Assembly (NCBI GenBank): GCA_018466975.1
Contig: CM031556.1
Span: 558,001-622,000, forward strand
Length of the DNA stretch: 64,000 bases
Reading direction: 5' to 3'
DNA from: Sparassis latifolia
Taxonomy: Eukaryota > Basidiomycota > Agaricomycetes > Polyporales > Sparassidaceae
The position numbers were made by a program, and so were the translations under genes. The notes beneath the pieces are model-generated. The model ran no database searches. It saw only the letters and a list, made by a program, of their open reading frames with translations, and was not told where the DNA came from. Positions 11,675-23,633 of the stretch are shown here, piece by piece. Every line of letters begins with the position of its first letter. Position 1 is the stretch's first letter.

Positions 11675-11814
11675 AGGTTGAGGGTTAGGGTGGCATTCAA
11701 ACAGGAGGACCTTCCGGGATGCACTGACTGAGACAGGTTGTGTGGCATTAATGAGACAGAACACACGGCAGGAGTCCTCGTAGACACCACTTGTAAGCGT
11801 AGCCCAATCCGGAT

Positions 11815-11837
11815 GGTCACAGGTCACAGGTCACAGG
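11815..11837. repeat. short tandem repeat, three copies of ggtcaca
   Basis: Three perfect 7-bp units plus gg lie just right of the hairpin. This is probably simple slippage. Confidence 0.85.
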
Positions 11838-12083
11838 ACCGTGGCCTGCATGGTCACACAAGCCGTCCCGGCCCCGTGGGCCGTCCATCGTGGTGATCTC
11901 ACTGAATTATAACCCGCCGACCGCTCAGTCATCTCGACACAGTTGTTGGCAGAACTATTGAGGTGCGTGCATAGCCTTTGCAGTGGGACTCACTCTCTGA
12001 CAGTCTCTGGTACACGTGTATACGACAGGCTCTACGAGCAAAGACGTTCACCGTACGACAGATCTTAACTTGAACTATCACCG

Positions 12084-13001
12084 ATGAATGGCTTGGATAG
12101 CTTGCTTAACAGGCGACCGTCGACGGTTTGGGAGCAATTCTGGTTCTCCCCAGCAATCTTTCTTGCTCGATGGGCATATGCTCGCTGCCAAGAGGCATAT
12201 GCGGCTACTCGGAGCAATGCTGATGCGATCCGTGTTGTCTGTATCTCGGACACTCACAATGCCCATCCTTCTTTACCTGAACTTCCTCCGGGAGATATTC
12301 TCATTCATGCCGGGGATTTGACTCAGTCTGGAACCTTGGAAGAGCTTTCAGAGGCACTCAACTGGCTCAGCATCCAGCCACACCCTCACAAGATTTTCAT
12401 AGCCGGGAACCATGACTCTGCCTTGGCTGAGCCCGCTTTTCGCGATGCCGCTCTTTCGGCCCATCCTGACCTCATCTATCTTGATAAGTCCTCGGTGTCA
12501 TTGACCGTCCGCGGTCGCGACCTCATTGTCTATGGAAGTCCCGATACACCATGTCATGGTTCTTGGCCTTTCCAGTATCCTCGCGTCCCAGCCTCCCAGG
12601 CCCGCTCGTCGTCGGTCTGGTCTGAGATGCCCATTCAGACGGATGTGCTCATTACACATGGTCCTCCAGCCTTCCATCTGGATATGGGAGGTAGTGGTTG
12701 TATGGCTTTGCTCCACGCTGTCTGGCGTGTACGACCACGACTGCATGTCTTTGGTCACATCCATGGAGGGCGCGGCATTGAATATGCCCATTGGACACAA
12801 GCACAGATGGCATTCGAAGCTATTTGTTCCACCCGAGGAGTGTGGTGGAGCATGCTTACGCTCGTGTGGGAGACTCTGAGGAGCGCTCTTGGGCGACAGA
12901 TAGGCAATCAAGTTACGCACGGAGGCACGGTCATGGTCAATGCTGCTGCCGTCGGTGGTCTCAGAGACGAGAAGTTGAGGGCGATTGTTGTCGAGATCTA
13001 A
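12084..13001 (+). CDS. calcineurin-like metallophosphoesterase
   Basis: Single-exon gene of 305 residues, unusual in this intron-rich window. All five metal-binding blocks of the metallophosphoesterase superfamily are present in order: ISDTHN (about 55), HAGDLTQSG (about 75), IAGNHDSA (about 105), ITHGPP (about 190) and FGHIHGG (about 217). A C-terminal VMVNAAAVGG matches the fungal and animal MPPED-like group (UPF0046-type). These blocks coordinate a dinuclear metal centre for phosphoester hydrolysis. The substrate is not predictable from sequence. The N-terminus has a weakly hydrophobic stretch but no convincing signal peptide. Confidence 0.93.
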   Translation: MNGLDSLLNRRPSTVWEQFWFSPAIFLARWAYARCQEAYAATRSNADAIRVVCISDTHNAHPSLPELPPGDILIHAGDLTQSGTLEELSEALNWLSIQPHPHKIFIAGNHDSALAEPAFRDAALSAHPDLIYLDKSSVSLTVRGRDLIVYGSPDTPCHGSWPFQYPRVPASQARSSSVWSEMPIQTDVLITHGPPAFHLDMGGSGCMALLHAVWRVRPRLHVFGHIHGGRGIEYAHWTQAQMAFEAICSTRGVWWSMLTLVWETLRSALGRQIGNQVTHGGTVMVNAAAVGGLRDEKLRAIVVEI

Positions 13002-13686
13002 ATTTTGCAGAAGGCAGATCACATGCCTGCTGAATGTTCGATACTCTACCGACAAGCTCTGCTGTTGAAACATGCTTCTCTTCCCTTCTGGATGTTCGTT
13101 CAGCTTTGGCCGTGAACATTGGTTCGGATTTTCCCTTAGAAATACAACCACGTCGACAAGTTTAGCCTTGCTTCCTCGCCAGTGCATATACAATGCATTG
13201 GAAGGGGTAGGTAGCTTAGCAGCTACCGGACAAAAAATACTGATCTACCTTCATTCAAGTTTCAGGTTCTCATTAGAGGTGCAGTGCCGACCCGTCGAAT
13301 CTGCGAGTGAGAACTACGCCGAATTAGACAAAAACGTGTGAGTGGATGGAATATCTGTTGCACAACCTACCTGCATTAAAGCAGATGATTTCTAAAGCGT
13401 CCCAGTCATGGCGGTGGTGGAGCAAAATTCTTCGATATCCGGCAGAGATCTGATGTGATGTCAGTGCCCTCGGCCTTGCGCATACGATTCCCTTGTGAGG
13501 AGCACAATCAAACCTACTTCTCTCACACTTGCTACCTCCGACGACGTACTGCTGCTAGCCATGGACATTTGTCAGGCCACACGCTGTTTGAGGTCAAAAA
13601 TATGCGTACGTCATGTGGCGACTTTATTTTCGTCTAAAGACCCGACCTGCGGTCTGCCATAAAGTTTACATTTCTCGTCCACCACT
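13002..13686. other. intergenic spacer
   Basis: Tandem-gene spacer between the phosphoesterase and the P450. No coding or repeat structure was recognised. The right end is pyrimidine-rich and presumably the P450 promoter/5'UTR. Confidence 0.5.
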
Positions 13687-16054
13687 ATGTTCTCCGAGAT
13701 GGATTATCGAACGCGCTTCTTCCTTGGCCTCCTGGAGAGCCTCTTTCCTCCGTTCATCACTACGTACATCTTGCTTTCTGTCGCTCGTCACGCTCGCTTC
13801 GACGCCCTTGCTGTTGTTATATACGTCCTCTCACCATGCGTTTGGATCTCTTTGAAGGCATGGTGTAGGACCTGGACGAACGACCAACGTGCCAGGCAAC
13901 TCGGTGCGAGGATCATTCCTCGCGCTCGCGGAAAGTGGCCAGGGAACATCGATATCATGTTCAGGTTCGCTAGGGACTTGCGCCACGGGTATGTTCTGGA
14001 GTCCATGGGGAACTTGCTCGACGAGTATGGATGTGATACGCTCAACACCAGCATCCTATGGAAGGATAACGTTTGTCTTCCTCTTGTCCGGGGTTATCGT
14101 AAAGCTCAGTTGTGCGTCATGTAGTTCTTGACTCGTGATAACCTGCATATGCAGGCGATGCACTCGACTAACTTTGATCTCTTTGAGAGAGGTCCTGAGC
14201 AGTTTCATATAATGTGAGTTTGCCAGGATTGTTATTCTCGCCGATTGAAGCCATGACGCCTGTTCAGGGGTACATTCCTGGGTCGCGGAATCTTCGTGAC
14301 GTGAGTGAATCCTCTTCTTTCTGTCGTACGTGCCCTTTACTCTTATGTATAAGGGATGGACTGCCCTGGAAGAAGGTAGGTGTCACGTGTGTTCCCGAAT
14401 TGCTCACACTCGCCCCCTCCTTCCGCAGAATAGAGCACTCATTCGGCCGTTCTTGAGCCGAGAGCGCGTCTCAGACTTTGAGATCCTTGCGAAACACGTC
14501 GAAAAGACGCTTGCCATCCTCGCAGACGCTGCCGAGAGTCAGCAGCCAATCGATCTCCAAGACCTATTCCTGCGTTTCACTCTCGACGCCGGCGCGGAAT
14601 TCATTCTGGGCTTCTACCCGGACTCGCTCTCAGGCCCGCGGCCGGTTCCGTACAAGGCGCGTATCGGCGCGAAGGGTTCGACCATTGACGACGAGTTTGG
14701 CACGTTCACGCAGGCGTTTGAGGAGGTGCAGGTTACGATCTCCATGCGCTGGAGGCTGAACGCCTTCTGGCCGCTGTATGAGCTCTTCGGAGATCGCCTT
14801 CCGAGCGTCAACACCATCATGATGTGGGTGAAACCCATCGTTACGAAGGCGCTCGAAGGCAAGAAGCGCGCTGACGAGCAAGGCGCCACGCTCAATCGCG
14901 AGGAGAGGACGTTGTTGGACAGTCTCGTGGAAAGTACCGACGGTGAGTTGTCTATCAGTGTGATGCAAATGGCTCATGAAGTATCTTAGATGAAGAGACT
15001 GTTCGCTACGGATTGCTCAATGTCATGATGGCGGCTCGCGACACGGTTGGTTCTTTCTTCTATTCCCAATATTGTGTCTAATTTTGAACATTTGCAGACT
15101 GCAGGTCTACTCACCTACACAATGTACTTCCTGACCCAACACCCAAACGTCACGAAGCGACTTTTGGATGAGGTGATCGCGGTGTGTGGACCCTTTGGGA
15201 ATCCTACGCAGGCGACCATCCGCAAGCTGACTTACAGTATGTGTCACTGTCATTCGTTTTGACATGGATTACTGATACTCGAAAGCCGCCAGGCGGCGGC
15301 GGAACTTGCTCGGAGACGAGAGCGGACAGAATTGCCACAAAACAAATAGCGCACAACAACTGTAAAAGGACACTTTCACTTTTGGGTCGGGAGAGCTTGC
15401 TCTCCGAGCAAGAACTTAGGCGCCGTAGTGACTGCTGTGCTCAATGAGACGCTGCGCTTGTACCCCGGCGCGCCTCTCGGGATCCGCCACTCGATCAAGG
15501 AGGTCCTCCTCCCGTCGTCTGATGGTGGTCCACCTCTGTACTTACCCGCGAAATCGCGGATGACCTGGATGAGCCTCCACCTCCACCGTCGCAAGGATCT
15601 ATGGGGCGAAGATAGTGAAACCTTTGATCCAGAGCGGTGGTTAGACCCAAAGAGAATCGCTCACTACCAGCAGGATCCGTCGGTCTTCGTCCCCTTCCTC
15701 TCTGGACCGAGGATGGTCTGTATATATATCAACTCACGTTATCGGACACTGACCTGACGTTCTGTTTCCTCATAGTGTCCTGGACAAGCGTTCGCGCTGA
15801 CCGAAGCGTCCTTCATGCTCTGCAAGCTTCTCCAGCGGTTCTCCAAATTTGAGCTCGTGCCCGAGGCCATTCCGAGAGGAGCGGAACCACCAGAAGCCTG
15901 GAAGGCGGGCAAGGGACGCAAGGCCTTTGAGAAGATCTGGCCCGGTACGGCCTTCACGATCTACGTTAAGGTGCGTATCGCACGGGCCTATCTGTGGGGG
16001 AAGATGCTTAAGTTGTGTGTCCAGGGCGGGATGTGGGCTCGCTTGGGACGATAG
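13687..16054 (+). CDS. cytochrome P450, CYP63-like
   Basis: Haem monooxygenase with an N-terminal membrane segment (FPPFITTYILLSVARH). Conserved blocks in order: RPFLSRERVSDFE; LFLRFTLDAGAEFILGF; I-helix NVMMAARDT|TAGLLTYT (split by an intron); K-helix AVLNETLRLYP (ExxR); FDPERWLDP; and the haem loop FVPFLSGPRM|CPGQAFAL, where an intron falls just before the Cys ligand. The last exon is tiny (GGMWARLGR, stop at 16054). The blocks match the CYP63 family of wood-decay fungi, which oxidises alkanes and xenobiotics in the studied members. This copy's substrate is unknown. There are many introns, a 22-nt exon (14354-14375) and one intron of 192 nt. Exon joins in 14110-14330 are uncertain. Confidence 0.88.
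15237..15428 (+). other. unusually long intron (192 nt) with an internal inverted repeat
   Basis: Donor GTATGT and acceptor CCGTAG join LTY-M-TAVLNETLR in frame. Most introns here are 45-75 nt. Inside, cttgctcggaga (15305-15316) is mirrored by tctccgagcaag (15401-15412). This suggests a small insertion inside an older intron. Confidence 0.6.
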
Positions 16055-16357
16055 CTGTGATGTCTGGAATTACCTAGCGTGTGATATGCGCGGGGTGTAT
16101 CGTATGTAGGATACTGTAAACTTTGCACATAAGTTTTTTTTGGATCAAAAGTTCGAGCGTTGATGTTCGCGCACGTGGGAGAGGGTACCCTCCCAGTTGG
16201 TCCATCCTGCTCACCTTCCTTTTGTAGAAGTGAATGACGCTGGTGCAATTAGCGCCGGTAGGCCTTCACTGTCTAGCCTCTCAGCGAACATTCTCTTCTT
16301 TCTCCTTCTCCTCCTTCTTCCTCCTTACACCATCTCCCCCACGTGTTTCTTGCAGAT
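16055..16357. other. intergenic spacer / 5' region of the DUF21 gene
   Basis: Tandem-gene spacer with a CT-rich tract (about 16288-16330), typical of fungal promoters. A 5' exon of the next gene could hide here. Confidence 0.45.
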
Positions 16358-18724
16358 ATGCTACTCCCACTTGTTCGTGTGCAAGCCCACCTCGGAGACC
16401 CAGCTGGTTCTCCTGACTTCTGGTTCAAGATGGTCGTGAGTGTCGGACTCGTTCTCGCTGGCGGTGTCTTTGCTGGGTGAGTTCGTCTTTGTGGATGTTC
16501 ATGGTACCATGAAATGTTGAGACATGCCCTTGTGCGTCCCAGGTTGACACTTGGTCTCATGGGACTAGACGAACTCCACCTCCGTGTCCTGGCCGCCTCA
16601 TCGGATGAGCCACAAGAGCGAGTGAATGCACAGAAAGGTATGGCCACTCTTTGTGAACATCTCTCTACTTCTATAATGCTTGCAGTCCTCAGGCTTCTTA
16701 CGCGTCGCCGCCACTGGGTCCTTGTGGTATGTGGCCAGGCTCAATTTGTGGTAATGCCCTCTAATGTACAATGACATCAGGTCCTCCTCCTAGGGAACGT
16801 CGTATGTGGCTTTGATGCATGCTTTATCACATCCCGTTGATTTCTGTGCAGATCGTGAATGAAAGCTTGCCCATATTCCTTGATGGGGCTGTGAGTACAC
16901 TTAATACACAACGCGTATAGTTTGAAGTGAACACTCTGTGGTAGCTCGGTGGCGGATTACTAGCCGTTGTCATCTCGACAACTCTGATTGGTACGTGTAC
17001 TCACTTTGGTTCAAATTGTCTTTGGGCATATTTGTCCGCATTGGGCCACCCAATTCATCGTATAAACCATACCTTTTTTAAGTTTTTTCTTCCTCAACGC
17101 AGATCGTGTGACTGTACTGAACATTTTTCTTTTCTTATTGCAGTGATATTTGGGTTTGTCGCTCACTGAATTGAGTGTAGTTGAAACTAACCTTGCATGC
17201 CTCTTCGTGTTAAATTAGCGAGTACGTGCCTCATTGGTTTATGATCTCCCTCGTTTCTCATATCAGCACTAGAATTATCCCGCAAGCAGTCAGCGTGCGC
17301 TATGGCTTGTCAATAGGTGCTTCATGTGCACCTGTGGTGTTAGCCATGATGTATATTTTTGGTAAGTCTGGTGGTTTAAATTGCACCATGACGGTCGTTT
17401 GCTCTTCATCAGCACCCCTCTTTCTAACTCAAACGTAGCCCCCATTGCGTGGCCGATTTCGAAGCTTCTGGATTGGGTTTTGGGCGCAAATGATGCGCAT
17501 ACATATAAAAAGGCTGAACTCAAGTGGGCTTCCTTCCGGCTTCGTTGTTTGACTCGTCGCCGAGATTTTTATCATCAGGTCGTTCTTGGCGTTTCATCGA
17601 CAAGGAGAAGAGCCATTACGAGACGATGAGATTAGCATCCTGAACGGTGTACTCGAGCTCAACAACAAGCATGTGGAATCGATCATGACGCCCATGGCGG
17701 TACGCAGTTGTTTCCAATGCCCTATATATTCGTCGATTGACGCTTCTTGCACTGTTCGCTCTCGTAAAGGATGTGATGACGGTTAGCTCTGATCAGATCT
17801 TGGACCATGACACTGTTGAATCTATGTACGTTTAAATTTTGCAGTTTTGGGCATCGCATGCAGCCAACGAACTGACCACAATCACTTAAGTCTACGAAGT
17901 GGATATTCGCGCATTCCGGTACATGCACCCGGGAGGCCACTAGCATTCATAGGAATCCTGCTTCTGAAGAAGGTACGCGGACTGGCCTTGTTTCTGAAAC
18001 GCTCAAAACATTTTCGCCGTTGTCGGGGTTAGTTGTCCGTATATGACCCATCACAGGCCCTTCCTGTCTCGAAGTTCCCGCTGTCTATCCTACCCGAAGC
18101 GCACCCTTCTATCAACTGTTTTCAGGCGCTGGATTACTTGTAAGATGTCATATTTCTCATCTTGTGCACATTTCGATCAAACCTTGAGCTAGCCAAACCG
18201 GCCGCGCACATCTCCTGCTACTGAGTAAAGCACCGGGCGTGGAAGGTGGTGCCATCGGCGTGATCACTCTCGAAGGTGCGTGAAGCTCTTGCACTTTCAC
18301 TTGTTGGACGCTCGAGCTTTGTGTGTAGACATTATCGAGGAAATCATCTCGGAAGAGATCGTTGACGAGACTGATCGGTACGAAGACAATCAGAGCAAGC
18401 GCCGCGCCAGGCGTCTGAAGAACGCAACAGTCATGCGAGGGTGAGCCCTCTTGTTACCATTTCGCACGCGTTGACCATGCTGACTGCCGCCGCTCCGCTG
18501 TGCTCGCGTCTAGAATCGTGGAGTACCACACGAGTAGGGCGAACTCACTGTCGGCAGGCACTGAACGGACACCACTCCTCATCGGCAATCAGAGTCCCGC
18601 TGTCGGCGCTCTCGCTGAAGCGCACATACCAGAGGTGGACGGATTGGGAGAGTGCCTGAACCACGTGAACGGAAATACGCCGCATAGTGGGACTGTTGTT
18701 GTTGGCTCGCCTTCGGCGGCATAG
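16358..18724 (+). CDS. MAM3: DUF21/CBS-domain metal transporter (MAM3/CNNM-like)
   Basis: Homologue of yeast MAM3 and animal CNNM, implicated in divalent-metal (Mg2+/Mn2+) homeostasis at the vacuole or plasma membrane (family knowledge). DUF21 core: VFAGLTLGLMGLDELHLRVL, then VLRLLTRRRHWVLVVLLLGN, NESLPIFLDGALGGGLLAVV, VIFGEIIPQAVSVRYGLSIG. CBS pair: GEEPLRDDEISILNGVLELN, IMTPMADVMTVSSDQILDHD, GYSRIPVHAPGRPLAFIGIL, SILPEAHPSINCFQALDYFQ, ending GVITLEDIIEEIISEEIVDE. A hydrophilic tail follows to TAG at 18724. At least a dozen exons; one is only 3 nt. The start at 16358 (MLLPLVRVQAHLGDP) follows a likely acceptor, so a 5' exon may be missing. Confidence 0.92.
17219..17221 (+). other. MAM3: 3-nt micro-exon (CGA) in the DUF21 gene
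   Basis: The upstream exon ends at 17153 (ATA TTT GG). Intron 17154-17218 runs GTTTGT...TTAG. The exon is CGA. Intron 17222-17272 runs GTACGT...CTAG. The next exon starts AATTATCCC. Joined, they read V-I-F-G-E-I-I-P-Q. Skipping the 3 nt stays in frame but deletes the Glu. Confidence 0.75.
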
Positions 18725-19005
18725 CAATATTTGCTTGCTCGGACGCGGCTTTTCGGTAAATGCGAGAATACTTGCATTGCGCGGACACTTGGTATGCGGA
18801 TTGTTTGTTGATATGGATATCAGGGGAAAACTGAGTCTTGTTTAACCATGGAGTAAATCACATCAAGATTCATGAAATAGAATGACATGGGTTTCCAGGG
18901 AGTGTGCGTTGTAGGTACAATTATTGGATATCTGCTCTACAAGTGGTATGATAATGCATGAAATAAAATGGCAACGAGTGACAGTGTGGGCCCAATGCGA
19001 TAAAA

Positions 19006-22000
19006 TCAGAACTTCCGTGCACCGCCCACCAAACCCTCTATCGAATGGTGCTCAAGGTCATTCCGAGCCTTGAGGATCGTCGCGTGCATCTCCTTCATGG
19101 CGTTTCCGAGCTTGATCCCGAAGCGGCTCAGGATGTCTCTTTGCCATGCGTCGTACTTGGCATTCACGCGCGCCTGGACCTGCTCGTAGTCGATAACGCA
19201 TACACCGAACGACTTCTGCGTCTCCGAGGTGTCGAATGTGGAGCGCGCTTTCTTGATTTCGGTGAGAAGCTGCTGCCAGTGCGCCAAGGAATCACCGAGG
19301 CGATTGAACACGTATTCTGCCTCGAGATCCCATAGAGACTGGAATTGCAGCCACTTCGCGACATAGTCCTTTAGCTGCTGCACCTTGTTCTCGATTAGCG
19401 CGAATGGCCGCTCGAGGGTTGCATCAGAGAAGTGAGTTAGCTGGGCATGTAGTTAGCAAGAGCACGAATAGCGATGATTGGGCGGGATTAATGCACCAGT
19501 GATGTGTATGTTGCTTCCGAGGCCACTGACCCTTGCATCTGGAGCCCAATTTCGTATCGAGAGCTCTGTATCCGTCGTAGCCGGCAAACGACTCCTGTAG
19601 CGCGCTGCTATGAGTATATGAAAGTCCGAGCGGCGACATGTCCATACCTAACCAATCATGCAGCTGGCGAATCCAGGTTTGTCGGGCGTATTCTATTGGG
19701 GGATCGAGGAAGATGACTTGATTTTGTATCCGGATCTCATGCACGATCGGCTTCAGGGATATGCTGCCCTCCAAGGACTGACATAGCATTGGTTCAGCAA
19801 TCGGGGAGCGAGGTCCATGGCAAGACTCACCTTTTCCTCCTTCGTGCGCTTGTCCCCTCGCCGCTTGTTTGTGATATCCCGCAGAACTAGTGTGTCACGT
19901 CTGCCATCGGGATCCTCGGATCGGTCGAACTCTCCGCACCAGAGTTGGATCACATTGTTCAGCCGTTGCAAGAAAATGCCTTCTATCCGCTTGTCCAGCT
20001 CAGCCACCCAATACTCCAGGTTGGCGTAGCCTTCCAAGTTTAGTCTGTCGATCTAGATGGAGATGAGTTACTGAAGTAGTTAATACGGTAAACGCCTACA
20101 TCTGCCTGGATTCGACCCAGCAGTTCCGTGAAGGCTTCTGGTGTGTATGGGCAAGTAACAAGCTCTTCAACTGCACGAATGATGTCCTTGTACAAATCAA
20201 TCACGTTGTTTGTTTTGTCCTTGGACACCGTTAGAACCAATTGAATCCTGGTATCACAGTACTCACTTGGAGGACCGATACTACACTTGCGAATTCCCGA
20301 ACAAACTGAATGTGGCGGTTGTCACGAGCATCTCCACTCGATACATACCGAGCAGTGTCGTACTGGTTCACGAAGTAGTCCCATCGAATGTTCATACCTG
20401 TGCAGGATGGCTATTAGATGATTGCATTCACGGACGTTCACGAGGATCACTTACCGCGCGTGACCATCCGCTGTGCCTCATTCCGATACTCGGCCACGAG
20501 CCACTCAATACCTTGGTTGTTCTCGACCAGATCGAGCGTCTGCCCGTACGTCCTGACAGTCTCCATAAGACTCACAGCATGGGGATAGACCCGCTTCGCG
20601 TCCTTCGCCATATTCGTGATCGCATGTGGCACCTGGAAATTCTGCCAAAGCAGATTCCGCACCTCCTTGAACAGCGTGATGATCTGCGGGTCGAAATTTA
20701 CCGCTAGTTGGAACCCGCCCCCTCGGAGCCGCACAATCTCAAAGAGCCGGCCGTTGACACCCATATCTCGCCGGTTGATGTCGTGCAGCCAGGCATCGTA
20801 GACGGGGCGAGTGTCCAGCTTCTTGCGGAAGGCGGTGCTCTCGGACTGTAGCTTTTGGCCCTCAGCGTAGAGCTCCCATCCCTTACCCAGGACGTCCTCA
20901 ACTCGCTTCATGTATGTCTGCAACTGCCGATCGATCTGGCGGGCCCAGATAATAGCTCCCGAGATGGGAGGCAGATCACGCATTTGTGACATATGGTACG
21001 CCTCTGAGAAACGGTACTGTGTTTTGAACTATGGGAAGTGCTTCAGCAACGCGTAGATGATGATGAACCATAATTCACCGTCTGCTGACCTTGTCGTGCA
21101 GACGCTTGATGTCTTCTTTGACCGAGTCGATAAGCTGAGTCTGGTATTCCTGAATGGCACCACGAATCTAGGAGGCTAAATTCAGCTACACCCCAAGATA
21201 CTGAATAAACAGGCAGCCTGACTTTCGGGCGGACGAAAAGGGCGTTGAACTTAGAGAAGACACGGAACATTTCATTCGCATTACGCGCTGTTCCCAGCCT
21301 GTCTCTTAGCCGTGCAATAATCTGGTTTTCAACGCGCGCAACGCGCTCATTATACGCGTTTTCCGCTGCCACCCAGATCTCGCCGCCCTCTAGAGGTGGG
21401 GATCAGCGCGTATTATATCAGAGGACTGATAGAATTTTACCAAGGGATACGTCGAGCACGTCAATTCTTTTCATGACTTCGTACGCGTCCTTGACCTCTG
21501 CCTCCATGTCCATGCCGCCCATCTCCATCCCGACGCCGCTGAGGCCCTTGGTAGGCCCGGTCATGACAGCGAGCTGCTCATGCTGTTTGCGCCAGTCGCG
21601 GAGATAGCGCACGCGGTCCTGGAGCTTCGCGTGAGCTGGAACGACCTTGATGGGGATGAACTTCTCCGCGCGCTTCCGCGTGACCTCGCGCGCGACGTTC
21701 GTGAACTCCTTGATGTTGTCGTCCCACGTGCGGAAAATCGTCATCGCCTGCGAGAGGAGGCGCTCGAAGGTGTCGTACGGCGTGTACAGCAGACGGTGTG
21801 AGGTGAGCACGCGCAGGAGTTGGTCATTGAAGTCGCGCGAGATGGCTTCGACGAGTGGAAGCGCACGCCGGATGGGGTATGGTGAGAGTTTGAGCTTGCG
21901 GTTAATGTGGCCAAAAATGAGTACGAGAGATTCCTGAATCTTGTCTAAGTCTGTTGCAGAGAGGAGTTCATTCAGTGGGAAGTCCTTCATGAGCTGGTTG

Positions 22001-23173
22001 TACTTGTGCACTGGAGAACCTTGATTTAATGACTGTTACAGTGAACATACAGAAGATCACCCCACCAGTGTCGGTCGCGTCCTTGAGACCCGTATCCGCA
22101 ATGAAACTGACAGTAGCATGAAAACGTTTCGCATTGCGCAGACATTCCATGACCATGTTCACTTCCTCGCTGCGCAGCTGGTTCTCAATCCCTTCCAGCG
22201 CTCGTTCCAAGCTCAGCCAGAAATTTATTTCTTGCGAGGCGGTCCCTGACCCGACATCGCGTGTGAGCTTCGTGACAGTCTGAATGGACTTGATCCACTG
22301 ATTCACGTGTCCGTGGAGAGTGTTGAGGAATGAGCTGTCATTGAGTAGCTTGGATGGTATGTCAGAGATATTGGGCCGAGTTCCCGCTGTATGGGCCTGC
22401 TCGACTGTCCGTTGGATGACGGGGTGAATGATAAGATGCGTTTCAGGTATCTCGACGTTCTGCTGGAGATGTAGAAGCGAAAGCTCGAGCTCAGCGAATT
22501 TCTTCTTCGTCATGGGTATACCTGCGGGTCGTCTGTACGTGCACGAGCGAGGAAATTAGTGCAGCGACTTACCCATCTTGCTATCACCGTCCTTTCCTCC
22601 TCCGCGCGTCCCAACGAAAGCGTCGAACCATGGCTTGACGGCGCAGCTGAGTACCGCGTGGAGACTCTCGTAGGGTGTCTCATCGCCTCCAAAAAGATTG
22701 AGGATATGCAGCTGCGTGGCCAGCGGAGTAGTAGAGTCCAAGATGGGACTGCGCTTAAAGATGGCGAGGGTGGTTACATGGGAGGAGTCGTAAGCGAGTT
22801 GGTGCGTGAGTTGGTATGTGTAGGTTGGCGGTATATCCTCTACTGCATCTCTGTTGTAGCGGAGGGACGAACACGTAGTGCGAGCGGACTTACCATCGAC
22901 TTCGTCCTTGCGCTTGACGACATATATGACGCCGCCGCCTTCGCCGGCGAAACGGGAGAAGCGTTCGTCGAACTCGTCGTCGAAGAGAGACTCGAGCTCT
23001 TCCGGTGAAGCACCGAGGACGGGTTGGAGCAGCGCGAGGAGGTAGGAGCGGAAAGCAGAGGGCTGGAAGGAGATGGAGGGTTCGACAAGGCCGTCGTGGA
23101 GTGCGCCGTTGCCGTTTGTTGTGGCACCGTTAGTATGAGGCGGTGAGGCATATGCAGAGTCTACGGCTGCCAT
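19006..23173 (-). CDS. dhc1: cytoplasmic dynein heavy chain, N-terminal tail half (split gene)
   Basis: Encodes roughly 1,200 residues of the dynein heavy-chain tail (DHC_N1), the part that dimerises and binds intermediate chains. Start at 23173 ([12 protein letters not shown]). Recognisable blocks: [134 protein letters not shown]. It ends [12 protein letters not shown] plus a few residues and TGA at 19006. A full heavy chain is about 4,500 residues with six AAA modules. None are here, and the MAM3-like gene ends only 280 bp beyond. Dynein heavy chains encoded by two genes are known in Ustilago and in Agaricomycetes such as Schizophyllum, so this is probably the genuine N-terminal gene and not a pseudogene. 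Confidence 0.9.
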
Positions 23174-23633
23174 CGCGGTCGGAGGTGGGCTTGAAGAGAC
23201 GGGATCCCCGTGGTTGACGGTCAGCGAAACAGTGGATCTGGACTTGAAGGAGCTGCGAGACGTCCAGGAGAGGACCTTTGGGAGAGGTCTGCGTTGTCGG
23301 GAGAAGTACTGCTGGAGGGGATACATTGTCTCGGGTCAGCGTGCACGACGGCGCGGAGAGCAGGACGCATACCTGGTCGTAAGTCGTGAACCACGCGTCC
23401 GAGGCGAGGAGAGAGCGTGTCGGAAAGAAGTCGAGCCCGTCGCCGTCGTTATCGTCGAGGAGGAAGGAGAGGCGGGAGAGGGAGCAGCAGCGGAGGAGCA
23501 GTGGTGGACGCGTCTGGTCGCCTTTCCAACCCCGACCGACGGTCGCTTGTCTCCTCGCCCCGTCCCATGCTCGCCTGATTCTCTGCATTTATTTCGCACA
23601 TTTTCAGAAAATACACTCGCAGGTAGTGTGCGC
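23174..23633. promoter_or_regulatory. shared upstream region of the dynein-tail and E2 genes
   Basis: 460 bp between divergent start codons. It is strongly purine/pyrimidine-biased near the middle (gga/gag-rich on the + strand). Both promoters must lie here; individual elements cannot be assigned by eye. Confidence 0.5.

Larger units (their letters stand above)
11229..12083. other. spacer carrying a hairpin and a small tandem repeat
   Basis: No coding region is supported. It contains the 138-bp inverted repeat (11537-11674) and a 7-bp tandem repeat (11815-11837). The right end should hold the promoter of the metallophosphoesterase gene. Confidence 0.6.

Noticed and set aside
11680..11695. 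TTAGGG telomere-like word next to the hairpin
   Set aside because: A single occurrence in gagggttaggg; expected by chance and not an array.
4678..12083. Biosynthetic or defence gene cluster in the gene-poor left region
   Set aside because: The few genes are unrelated, with no shared pathway, core enzyme or regulator.
12498..13193. Minus-strand open frame of 231 codons
   Set aside because: Antisense to the metallophosphoesterase, whose five motifs are intact on the plus strand.
19006..23173. Dynein gene as a truncated pseudogene
   Set aside because: All exons are open and conserved with clean splice sites, and a natural two-gene heavy chain is known in this group.
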